Below, piece by piece: positions 1-6,494 of a stretch of DNA of 11,802 bases (within the stretch, counting starts at the first letter, position 1; every line of letters starts with the position of its first letter). Below the pieces are notes generated by a model, which did no database searches, was not told the DNA's origin, and was given only the letters and a program-made list of their open reading frames with translations. Source of the stretch: Gemmatimonadaceae bacterium (GTDB lineage: Bacteria; Gemmatimonadota; Gemmatimonadetes; Gemmatimonadales; Gemmatimonadaceae); assembly GCA_013816695.1 (NCBI GenBank), contig JACDDZ010000032.1, forward strand, positions 1-11,802. The letters run 5' to 3'. Made by a program: the position numbers and the translations under genes.

Positions 1-2498
1 ACAAAAGTGTGCGCGCCGGCGGAGTTAGAGAGTTTCTGAGGGGGACGCATCCAGTAGGAAGGCAGCTGCGGCGGAATGGATGATTTCCCTATTGAATCAG
101 TGCTGCTGTATTTCCGGACGAGCCGCCCGGCGCGATCCAGGATTTCCAGAGTGACCGGCGAGCTCACATCGCGCGCGAGGTAGTACCGGATGATCGCACC
201 GTCCGGCGGGTTCTTTCCTGCCGGCTCCTCCGGCGGAAGCGGAGTGTCGGTGTTTTTATTGCGACGGAACCGGTACTGCATGCGCGGCTTGAACAGAGTG
301 ACATCGGTGTTTCCGGTGGCAGTATTCAGCTGACGCAGGGGCGAGATGTCATCCAGGATCCAGAACGATCGTCCGTGGGTTCCTACAACGAGATCCGTTT
401 CATGCACGACCAGATCGCGAATCGCGGTGGCGGGCATGTTGTTTCGCAGCGATTGCCAATTCTCGCCGTCGTCCAGCGAGAAATACACTGCGTTTTCGGT
501 ACCGGCGAAAAGCAGTCCCTTTCTTACCGGATCTTCGCGCACAGCATCAACCACGTCGCCTGCGGGAATTCCGCGGACGATTTCCGTCCATGTCACGCCG
601 CCATCATGTGTTCTATAGATGTGCGGACGCAGGTCGTCGAGCCGGAGCCGGTTGACTGCAGCGTATGCTGTGTTGTCATCGAAGTGTGACGCTGTCATGA
701 GCGACACCTTGCTCCATGGCGTGAGCTGAGGCGGCGTCACGTTCTTCCATGTCTTCCCACCGTCGCGGGTGAGATGGATCAACCCGTCTTCGGTGCCCGC
801 CCAGATTGTGTTCACGTTCTTGAATGAGGGCGCGATGGTGTAGACGACGCCGCGGTGCTTTCCCTTCTCCGGATCGATCGCTGCGTAAATGCCCATAGTT
901 GCAGGCAGCTCGTACGATTCGCGCGTGAGATCGGGACTGATCACATCCCATCCGTCGCCACCCGTCCGCGTCCGGAAAATGAAATTCGTTCCGAAGTAGA
1001 GCGTCCTGGGATCTACAGGCGAAAAGATTACCGGTAGCGTGCGAACCATGCGCACCTTGCCAGAGCGAATCGGCTCGGGCGAAATGTTCTGCACTTCCTT
1101 CGTACGTGTGTCGTACCGGGAAACCCGCCCGCCGTAAATGATGTTCGGATTGAGCGGATCGGGCGCGACGTAACCGTATTCCTCGACACCCACAGTGTGC
1201 CAGTCGCGGAATGTGATAGCGCCATTGTCCCCGCGGCTTATCACCCCCGCCGACCCGCTCTCCTGCTGCGCGCCATACACCCAGTATGGAACCTGGTTGT
1301 CGGTGATGACGTGATAGAACTGTGCAGTCGGCTGGTTGTACCACGAGCTCCACGTTCTTCCATTGTTCACACTGATCGTCGCGCCCTGGTCACTGGCGAG
1401 CAGCATGATGTCGGGATTATCGGGATTGATCCAGAGCCGGTGATAGTCGTCACCGCCGGGTGCACCCTTGAAGGATTCGAATGTCTTGCCTGCATCGAAC
1501 GAGCGCCACGATGCAACGTTCGCGCTGTACACTATGTCCGGATTTTTCGGGTGAACCTGCACCTCGGCGAAGTCGGCACCGCGCCCCCAGATGCGATTGT
1601 CAGTGTTCACCAGCTTCCATGAACCGCCGGCATCGTTCGAGATGTAAAGTCCCCCGCCCTGCCGCGCGTCGACGAGCGCGTACATGCGATTGGAGTTGCT
1701 CGGTGCGATTGCGAATCCAATTCGTCCGCGACCCTCTGCTTCGGTGGGAAAGCCATTGTTGATCCCGGCCCACGTAGTTCCGCCGTCCGTCGACTTATAC
1801 AAGCCACTCCCCGGCCCATTGAAACTCGCTTCCCACGGAGCGTAGCGGCCAGCCCACATATCGGCATAAACGATCTGCGAATTATTCGGATCGATCGTTA
1901 CCTGGATCGCACCGACGTCCTCGTTCTTGTATAGAACGCGCTCGAAGGTGAGCCCACCGTCGAGCGAACGGTAGACACCTCGCTCAGGGTTGGGCCCGAA
2001 TGGATGTCCAAGCGCGGCAACGAACAACCGGTTCTCGTTCTTTGGATCAACCGCCAGTCCGCCTATCTGTTGCGCGTCGCGGAGCCCGAGATGCGTCCAG
2101 GTTTTTCCAGCATCTGTCGATTTATACATGCCGTTGCCGGTGGACAGGTCGGGACGCTGCAGTCCTTCTCCGCTTCCCACATAAATCACATTCGGGTTCG
2201 ATTGCGCGACCGCTATGTCGCCGATTGACCCCGTGGGCTGATCATCGAAGATCGGGCGCCATGTGAGGCCGAAGTCGTCCGTCTTCCACACGCCGCCATT
2301 GTTGACGCCGATATAGAACACATTCGGCTGACCCCTGACCCCCTGCGCTCCGACAGTACGCCCACCCCTGAATGGACCGATCATCCGCCATTCGAGGTTG
2401 GACGTGAGCTTCGGGTCAACAATCTGACTTTCCAAACAGTCAGCCGTAATCACCAGCGCGGGTATCGCCAGCAAAAATGTTTTCAGTCCAACGTTCAT
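1..2498 (-). CDS. Secreted sortilin/VPS10-like BNR (Asp-box) beta-propeller protein, 3' end outside window
   Basis: The frame is open from an ATG at 2498 to base 1 without a stop (832 residues), so the C-terminus lies outside. An AGGAG (2506-2510) sits 7 nt before the ATG. A hydrophobic signal segment covers about residues 5-19. Repeated Asp-box motifs of the S/T-x-D-x-G-x-T-W kind occur near residues 72-80, 126-134, 177-185, 235-243, 286-294, 332-340, 577-584, 629-637 and 673-681, giving two propeller blocks as in VPS10/sortilin-type proteins. The entry WRMIGPFRGGR (37-47) and the late WMRPP (816-820) are typical of large bacterial members often labelled 'glycosyl hydrolase' or 'sialidase'. 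I see no sialidase active-site evidence, so that label should not be used as a function. Such proteins are usually about 1000 residues or more, so perhaps 200 are missing. Likely periplasmic or surface exposed. Substrate or partner unknown. Confidence 0.9.
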   Translation of the reverse strand, partial: MNVGLKTFLLAIPALVITADCLESQIVDPKLTSNLEWRMIGPFRGGRTVGAQGVRGQPNVFYIGVNNGGVWKTDDFGLTWRPIFDDQPTGSIGDIAVAQSNPNVIYVGSGEGLQRPDLSTGNGMYKSTDAGKTWTHLGLRDAQQIGGLAVDPKNENRLFVAALGHPFGPNPERGVYRSLDGGLTFERVLYKNEDVGAIQVTIDPNNSQIVYADMWAGRYAPWEASFNGPGSGLYKSTDGGTTWAGINNGFPTEAEGRGRIGFAIAPSNSNRMYALVDARQGGGLYISNDAGGSWKLVNTDNRIWGRGADFAEVQVHPKNPDIVYSANVASWRSFDAGKTFESFKGAPGGDDYHRLWINPDNPDIMLLASDQGATISVNNGRTWSSWYNQPTAQFYHVITDNQVPYWVYGAQQESGSAGVISRGDNGAITFRDWHTVGVEEYGYVAPDPLNPNIIYGGRVSRYDTRTKEVQNISPEPIRSGKVRMVRTLPVIFSPVDPRTLYFGTNFIFRTRTGGDGWDVISPDLTRESYELPATMGIYAAIDPEKGKHRGVVYTIAPSFKNVNTIWAGTEDGLIHLTRDGGKTWKNVTPPQLTPWSKVSLMTASHFDDNTAYAAVNRLRLDDLRPHIYRTHDGGVTWTEIVRGIPAGDVVDAVREDPVRKGLLFAGTENAVYFSLDDGENWQSLRNNMPATAIRDLVVHETDLVVGTHGRSFWILDDISPLRQLNTATGNTDVTLFKPRMQYRFRRNKNTDTPLPPEEPAGKNPPDGAIIRYYLARDVSSPVTLEILDRAGRLVRKYSSTDSIGKSSIPPQLPSYWMRPPQKLSNSAGAHTF

Positions 2499-2544
2499 GT
2501 CGTGTCTCCTAAGGCCGTGCGTGAATTCGGGTTTTACAAACGGC

Positions 2545-2627
2545 AACTAGGAGTAAATGGAGGGGAAAGGAGTCAATGAAACCCAGAGTTCCCTCATTGA
2601 CTCCTTCCCCCTCATTTACTCCTAGTT
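2545..2627. repeat. Nearly perfect 33-bp-stem inverted repeat built from an AGGAGT(A/C)AATG unit
   Basis: The left arm (2545-2579) and right arm (2594-2627) pair over 33 base pairs with one bulge and one mismatch around a 14-nt loop. Each arm holds two near-copies of the word AGGAGTMAATG, so the word occurs four times, twice per strand. The repeat fills most of the gap between the DUF2911 gene (ends 2651) and the BNR gene (starts 2498), both on the minus strand. Its stem is far longer than a usual intrinsic terminator and no clean U-tract follows, though a short T-containing stretch is present. It could act as a terminator, an RNase III-type processing site or a small mobile or REP-like repeat. 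Confidence 0.85.
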
Positions 2628-2650
2628 TGCTTTTCTGCCAGCCGTAAGAG

Positions 2651-3844
2651 CTAGCGAACTGTAAATGGCGCGAAGTACTCTCTATCCGCCCAGCGGAAAC
2701 GGAACACGCCACCCGAGCCCTGTGGCTCGACATTGATCGTGAATTCCTCGGCGCGCGGTGTGGCCTGGCGCTTAACGAGGTCGATCGATGCGATGTCTTT
2801 GGATGGATCAAACTCAGTTCCCCACTGTCCGAACTGACTGTTCACAATCAGCTTCGGCGCTGTTTGGGATGGCATCATCCAGAGGGTGTACTTGCCTGCC
2901 GGGACGACGGTAGAACCGAAGACGAGATCCTTGGTGGTTGTCAGCTGCGTCGCAGCGTTGGCGCCGAATCTCCAACGGGTTCCCCAAGTGACCACGTCGC
3001 CCCAGACATTCCGACCGCGTGTGAATGGACGGCTGTATTTCACGAAAATGTTGTTGCCACCAATCGATGCACTGACGCTGTCGAGTGGTGAGAGTGGTCC
3101 AGGATTCTGCTGCGCTGACCATCCCTTCGCGATTACGTCGAACTGAACATTGTCAACACGCTTGATGAGAACTTTGACAGTCGTTGCGCGCCAGTCGCCT
3201 CCGGTGATCTGTCCCTCACGGTTGACCGAAAGCCGCTCATACCAATCCGGGGACCATGTGTTGCGCGTAACGACCGAGTCACCGCCTTGAGTTCGCCAGA
3301 TCCAGAGCGTATTGTTCGCAGCGCGGCCTCCGCTAACCAGGGAAATGCCCACACTGTCACGTCCGTTGGCGGGATTTCCTGCAAGCAACGCTTCGTACAG
3401 TCCCAAGGGCGCGGGTATGGTGGGCATCGCAACGGATACCGGGCCTCTGAATCCCTTTCTGACAGAGTTCACAGTATCGCGCTTGCCGGCGGTCATGATT
3501 TCGACAATTGCGAGCGTGTCGCCAAAGCTGGTTGTCACCTGGCGCATCGGAGCACTGGCTGGGTCGGCGGTTGGCAACCGGCTCGCAGTCGTGAACGCCA
3601 TGATCTGACCTTGCGGTCCGAGCGTCGCGCGGTAGTGAATGATCCGCACGCTCGGATTGCGCACGACGAAGTCGCCTTCGACATAGCTGTTGGTGCGGAT
3701 GTAGCGCTCAACAGTCACTGTGTCATTGCCGAGCATCGCGACGAACCCGCCGGTGACTACTGCCGGAGCGTTCGAGGTAGTACCGGAAGAAGTAGCGCAT
3801 CCAACAGAGGAAAGGATGAGCGCGAAAAACTGGATTCGTCGCAT
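2651..3844 (-). CDS. DUF2911-domain lipoprotein
   Basis: This 397-residue protein starts at the ATG at 3844, chosen because a lipoprotein signal follows at once: basic MRR, a hydrophobic stretch, then SVGC with the candidate lipid-bearing Cys at residue 16. The -3 Ser is not fully canonical for a lipobox. An upstream GTG at 3892 would bury this signal behind 16 extra residues. The N-terminal 30-255 region is beta-rich and unassigned. Residues about 267-397 match DUF2911, with the hallmarks KYSRPFTRGRNVWG (269-282), RFGANAAT (292-299), PAGKYTLW (315-322) and QWGTEFDPSKD (340-350). DUF2911 proteins are common exported proteins of unknown biochemical role. Long intergenic inverted repeats flank the gene on both sides, so it is probably its own transcription unit. 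Confidence 0.85.
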   Translation of the reverse strand: MRRIQFFALILSSVGCATSSGTTSNAPAVVTGGFVAMLGNDTVTVERYIRTNSYVEGDFVVRNPSVRIIHYRATLGPQGQIMAFTTASRLPTADPASAPMRQVTTSFGDTLAIVEIMTAGKRDTVNSVRKGFRGPVSVAMPTIPAPLGLYEALLAGNPANGRDSVGISLVSGGRAANNTLWIWRTQGGDSVVTRNTWSPDWYERLSVNREGQITGGDWRATTVKVLIKRVDNVQFDVIAKGWSAQQNPGPLSPLDSVSASIGGNNIFVKYSRPFTRGRNVWGDVVTWGTRWRFGANAATQLTTTKDLVFGSTVVPAGKYTLWMMPSQTAPKLIVNSQFGQWGTEFDPSKDIASIDLVKRQATPRAEEFTINVEPQGSGGVFRFRWADREYFAPFTVR

Positions 3845-3923
3845 TACGGAATACCTCGGAAGTTGGACAATTGTGGAGCGTAGATAGTGCACTTTCTCAG
3901 AGTAGATGGCAATCCGCGCAGAG

Positions 3924-4067
3924 CTGGGAAAACTTCGTCCTGGGTGTTGGGTAGTTGGTTACGGGTTAAGCGGTTACTGCGTGATGGGTCGATTCCGCGC
4001 GTAGTCAAACGCCGTAACCGCTCAATTCAAAGCCAACTACCCACAACCCACAACGCAGTTTTCCCAG
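3924..4067. repeat. 142-bp imperfect inverted repeat with 58-bp arms
   Basis: Arms 3925-3982 and 4009-4066 align without any gap; 46 of 58 positions pair by my hand count, around a 26-nt spacer. The longest uninterrupted blocks are the outer CTGGGAAAACT (11 bp), TGGGTAGTTGG (11 bp) and AGCGGTTAC (9 bp). The arms are rich in the short word TGGGT. The element occupies most of the gap between the DinB gene (ends 4077) and the DUF2911 gene (starts 3844), both on the minus strand. No open frame inside is convincing. Ungapped divergence of the two arms suggests an old palindrome that has decayed by substitutions, such as a miniature mobile element or an intergenic hairpin family. It lacks the U-run of a simple terminator. 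Confidence 0.8.
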
Positions 4068-4076
4068 TCGCCCCGC

Positions 4077-4598
4077 TTAAATCATACCTTCATTACCGCC
4101 CCATTTCGGCTGGGCCAGTCCATCTACATCGCGGTAAAAAGAAACCGCGCCCGGAGCGAACGTCTTGGTCATGAGGACAATCTGACCCGTATGCATCGCG
4201 AAGTGCTCGACGACATGATAGATCGCATCGAGCACTGTTGTCTTGCGTCCCTGGATGCTGCGTTCGTCGAGCAGCTGATCGGGCTTGAGGTCAGCGAGAA
4301 CAGCGTCCACTTCGCCCACTGCGCGTTGCAGGTCTTCCAGTAGCGCCTCCTTCGTCGCACCATCGATAGCGGCGAATTCGGATGCACGGTCTCGCGTTAC
4401 GTCTTGCTCGCCAACGCCGCCGACAATCCATTGCCGAATGTTGCCGGCGAGGTGGAGCAGAAGGTTGCCTATGCTATTTGATGTGTCGTTCGGGCGTCTC
4501 CAGAGCGCGTCGGGCGGGAGCGCTTCGATGCAGTGGCTGATTTTGGTGATGTATTCGACGGCGAGATAATACCGTGACTTCTCGATGAATTGCTGCAT
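4077..4598 (-). CDS. DinB-superfamily protein (DUF1572-like)
   Basis: A 173-residue four-helix-bundle protein. The DinB metal triad is visible as His49 in NLLLHLAGN and His132/His136 in the HVVEHFAMHTGQI segment (128-140). This matches the DUF1572-like branch of the DinB/YfiT-like superfamily, whose members are metal-binding proteins related to thiol-dependent transferases; the substrate is not predictable here. It begins 3 nt after the stop of the upstream membrane-protein gene (TAG-ATA-ATG), so translation is probably coupled to that gene and the two share a message. It is the second DinB-fold gene within 1.6 kb. Family call strong, function unknown. Confidence 0.88.
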   Translation of the reverse strand: MQQFIEKSRYYLAVEYITKISHCIEALPPDALWRRPNDTSNSIGNLLLHLAGNIRQWIVGGVGEQDVTRDRASEFAAIDGATKEALLEDLQRAVGEVDAVLADLKPDQLLDERSIQGRKTTVLDAIYHVVEHFAMHTGQIVLMTKTFAPGAVSFYRDVDGLAQPKWGGNEGMI

Positions 4599-4601
4599 TA
4601 T

Positions 4602-5021
4602 CTACGCGGCAGCTGCGCGAATTGGTACACGCCACGCGAGCCAACCGGCAGCAACACCGGCGGCGAGTTTAAGCACGACGGAGTACGCGTACGCCATCGG
4701 GAGTCCGCCATGTCCGCCAAGTGAGCCTGCGAGTTGGAGCGCAATCGCGCCCAACGCGACAATTGCGCCGTGAATCATCCGATGCTTGCTGACAGAACGC
4801 ACGATCGGCCAGGCGAGTAGGAACACATAGATGGTTCCCATCGACAGGCCCACGATTCCGCCGGCGCGGACACCGAACTTTCCGTATTCAACATCGGTCA
4901 GTCCGCGCGCAATCAACTGCTTGTAGATCAGCACCGTGATGATGATCGACGCAATTGTCGCGATCTCTGCGAGAACGCCAAACAAGAATGCGCGAACCCA
5001 GCGGGACTCTTCGGTTTTCAT
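4602..5021 (-). CDS. Small four-TM membrane protein of unknown function
   Basis: The 139-residue protein has four predicted hydrophobic helices at about residues 11-33, 52-73, 84-102 and 108-131, and basic residues in the loops (VRSVSKHR, 74-81). I do not recognise the family. An in-frame TGA lies directly before the ATG, so no earlier start exists, and no clear Shine-Dalgarno precedes it. The downstream DinB gene follows after only 3 nt, implying co-expression. A gap of 107 bp containing a palindromic hairpin separates it from the upstream arsR-SRPBCC-DinB cluster, so it may be a distal part of that operon or a separate unit. Confidence 0.75.
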   Translation of the reverse strand: MKTEESRWVRAFLFGVLAEIATIASIIITVLIYKQLIARGLTDVEYGKFGVRAGGIVGLSMGTIYVFLLAWPIVRSVSKHRMIHGAIVALGAIALQLAGSLGGHGGLPMAYAYSVVLKLAAGVAAGWLAWRVPIRAAAA

Positions 5022-5067
5022 TCAGGGATTCTGCGGACATTCAGCGAGGTTGTCCAGTCCGGCTCCC

Positions 5068-5114
5068 GTCACGCACCAGTCGAACCTCGACATCGAGGTC
5101 AACTGGTACGTGCC
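5068..5114. repeat. Hairpin-forming inverted repeat between tandem genes
   Basis: Outer arms 5068-5080 and 5102-5114 pair at 11 of 13 positions. Inside them ACCTCGA (5084-5090) and TCGAGGT (5093-5099) form a perfect 7-bp stem with a 2-nt centre. The element sits between the stop of the upstream DinB gene (5129) and the membrane-protein start (5021). No T-run follows on the transcribed minus strand, so a classical intrinsic terminator is not supported. RNA processing, attenuation or a repeat relic are possible. Confidence 0.6.
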
Positions 5115-5128
5115 TATCACAAGCCAAC

Positions 5129-5632
5129 TCAGCCAGCGAACGGGTTCTCGTCCGCCGTCGGACCGTACACCGACGGCAGGGGCACATTGTGCATCCGCAG
5201 GTACACCAGCAACTGTCCGCGGTGGTGATACCAGTGATTCAACATGACCATGCGCACGAGCGCTGCGCGAGGCATCGCCATGATCTCGTTGCCGCCCACC
5301 ATCATGCGCCAAGTCGCCGTCATCGCAGCGTCGTCGAAACCGCCGAGGAGCTCGCGCGCCCGCGCGATACTAGCCTTCATCGTGGGAACCAGCTCGGCCG
5401 CAGTTGCCGCCTCGGCCTGCGCACCTGTAGGAGGCGTCGAAACGGTATCCGTCGCTGCGAGTTGCGCGACGTTGCCGGGGGTGGTGGCGACATGCAGCGC
5501 GAGCTGGCCCAATGAATATGACTTGGGATGTGGACGCCACGACAAATGGGCCTGAGGCACAACCTTCAACACTCGTTCGGTTGCCTGGGCTTCCTGCTCG
5601 AGCTCAGCGAGTAATGCGTTTATGATGTTCAT
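5129..5632 (-). CDS. DinB-family protein
   Basis: A 167-residue DinB-fold protein. The family signatures are LGQLALHVA, giving His47, and LNHWYHHRGQL (131-141), giving His133 and His137, the expected metal triad. DinB/YfiT-type proteins are four-helix bundles, some acting as thiol-dependent S-transferases; the substrate is not deducible. The ATG at 5632 overlaps the TGA of the upstream SRPBCC gene by 4 bp (ATGA). A GGGAGG precedes it within the end of that gene. It is therefore the third gene of a translationally coupled arsR-SRPBCC-DinB operon, a grouping often seen around small SRPBCC and DinB stress or detoxification proteins. Confidence 0.9.
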   Translation of the reverse strand: MNIINALLAELEQEAQATERVLKVVPQAHLSWRPHPKSYSLGQLALHVATTPGNVAQLAATDTVSTPPTGAQAEAATAAELVPTMKASIARARELLGGFDDAAMTATWRMMVGGNEIMAMPRAALVRMVMLNHWYHHRGQLLVYLRMHNVPLPSVYGPTADENPFAG

Positions 5633-6084
5633 GACCGGCCTCCCGCCGATTCGGCCACGCGCTTAACGCGGGCGTGAATTTCCTCCCATCCACTAAACGT
5701 AGGTGCGCGCTGTTCCTCCGGGAACGGCCCTACCACCGAGTGCCTGAAACTGATCAATGTTCCGCCGTCCTTTTCGGTGAGCCGATACATCAAGTTCGAC
5801 ATTGCGCCGGAGGACATGAACAGCGGCCCCCAGAGTTCCAGGAGCGCCGGTCGTTTGATGCTTTGGATAAACGCCCACAGGTGACCGTTGCCGTCGCCAA
5901 GATCGCGATACCACCTGCCGCCAGGCCGCGGCTCCAAGAGCATCTGCATTGACTTGCCGTCGGGTGTTTCATTGTCCTCGCCCAATTGCGTGATGATCGA
6001 GTCGAAGGTGTTCGCCATAGAGGCTCGAACCAGAATTTCGTCGGTGATCGTGAACGTGTCGACGATCGGTGCTGTCGTGGTCAT
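5629..6084 (-). CDS. SRPBCC/AHSA1-family protein
   Basis: A 151-residue single-domain START/SRPBCC protein of the AHSA1 (Aha1 C-terminal) type. It shows the typical beta-strand order with PGGRWYRDLG (residues 54-63) in the middle and a C-terminal helix beginning near TFSGWEEIHARVKRVAE (129-145). Such proteins have a deep hydrophobic pocket; the ligand is unknown. I place the start at the ATG at 6084, not the upstream 6159, because it overlaps the arsR stop in an ATGA and yields a normal family N-terminus. Its own stop overlaps the DinB start in the same way. SRPBCC genes directly downstream of an ArsR repressor are a recurrent arrangement and imply control by that repressor. Confidence 0.9.
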   Translation of the reverse strand: MTTTAPIVDTFTITDEILVRASMANTFDSIITQLGEDNETPDGKSMQMLLEPRPGGRWYRDLGDGNGHLWAFIQSIKRPALLELWGPLFMSSGAMSNLMYRLTEKDGGTLISFRHSVVGPFPEEQRAPTFSGWEEIHARVKRVAESAGGRS

Positions 6085-6407
6085 GACTTCTTTTTCTCCG
6101 CGTGAGTTTTGATGCGCCGCAATTGGCCCTGCCAATGCTGCGCGAACATGCCGCTCCATTCGTGGATCGTCCGAATTGTCTCGGGGTTGGTGCGATACAT
6201 CGTGCGTTTACCTTCCCGCCGCGCGGTCACGAGCTTCACATCGCGCAGAACGATGAGGTGCTTCGAGACGGATGGTTGAGCGAGTTCCAGAGCTTCGACG
6301 ATTTCACTGACCGAACGTTCGTCGAATGCGATGAACTCGAGGATCTCCCGCCGCCGGGGTTCGGCGATGGCGTTAAAGGGATCAGACGTCGTAGACGCGC
6401 GTGGCAT
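6081..6407 (-). CDS. ArsR-family winged-helix transcriptional repressor
   Basis: A 108-residue ArsR/SmtB-fold regulator. It opens with DPFNAIAEPRRREILEFI (9-26). The helix-turn-helix spans about residues 31-54 with recognition helix QPSVSKHLIVL (44-54), and the wing is TARREGKRTMYR (61-72). It lacks the ELCVCDL-type cysteine metal site, so it is probably not a metal sensor; it resembles the group that sits upstream of SRPBCC genes. The ATG at 6407 lies about 9 nt from the inferred -10 box and has no Shine-Dalgarno, so initiation is likely leaderless or nearly so. A perfect palindrome between its promoter boxes is the probable autoregulatory operator. Confidence 0.92.
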   Translation of the reverse strand: MPRASTTSDPFNAIAEPRRREILEFIAFDERSVSEIVEALELAQPSVSKHLIVLRDVKLVTARREGKRTMYRTNPETIRTIHEWSGMFAQHWQGQLRRIKTHAEKKKS

Positions 6408-6415
6408 GAGGTATT

Positions 6416-6443
6416 TTTACATTCCCATATGGGAATATGTCAA
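6416..6443 (-). promoter_or_regulatory. Sigma70-type promoter of the arsR-SRPBCC-DinB operon
   Basis: Read on the minus strand, TTGACA (6443-6438, perfect -35) is followed by a 16-nt spacer and TGTAAA (6421-6416, four of six bases of a -10). Transcription would start at about 6409, within a few bases of the ATG at 6407. Confidence 0.7.
6421..6436. promoter_or_regulatory. Putative ArsR operator, 16-bp perfect palindrome
   Basis: ATTCCCATATGGGAAT is an uninterrupted palindrome lying almost entirely between the -35 and -10 boxes of the arsR promoter. A repressor bound here would block RNA polymerase. It also lies about 60 bp upstream of the divergent TolB-like gene, which could be co-regulated. 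Confidence 0.75.
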
Positions 6444-6494
6444 GTCTCGCCTGGGTTCCGCCCATCTAGCATGGATTTCGCACACCAATGCTGC

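Noticed and set aside
676..1353. 225-codon minus-strand open frame
   Set aside because: It lies in another frame inside the BNR propeller gene, is rich in Arg/His/Ala as shadow frames are, and shows no domain.
3287..3883. 198-codon plus-strand open frame opposite the DUF2911 gene
   Set aside because: It is antisense to a clear lipoprotein gene and has no domain or ribosome binding site.
6102..6494. N-terminal extension of the TolB-like lipoprotein
   Set aside because: It runs antisense to arsR, has no domain, and would place the lipoprotein signal at residue 130 or later.
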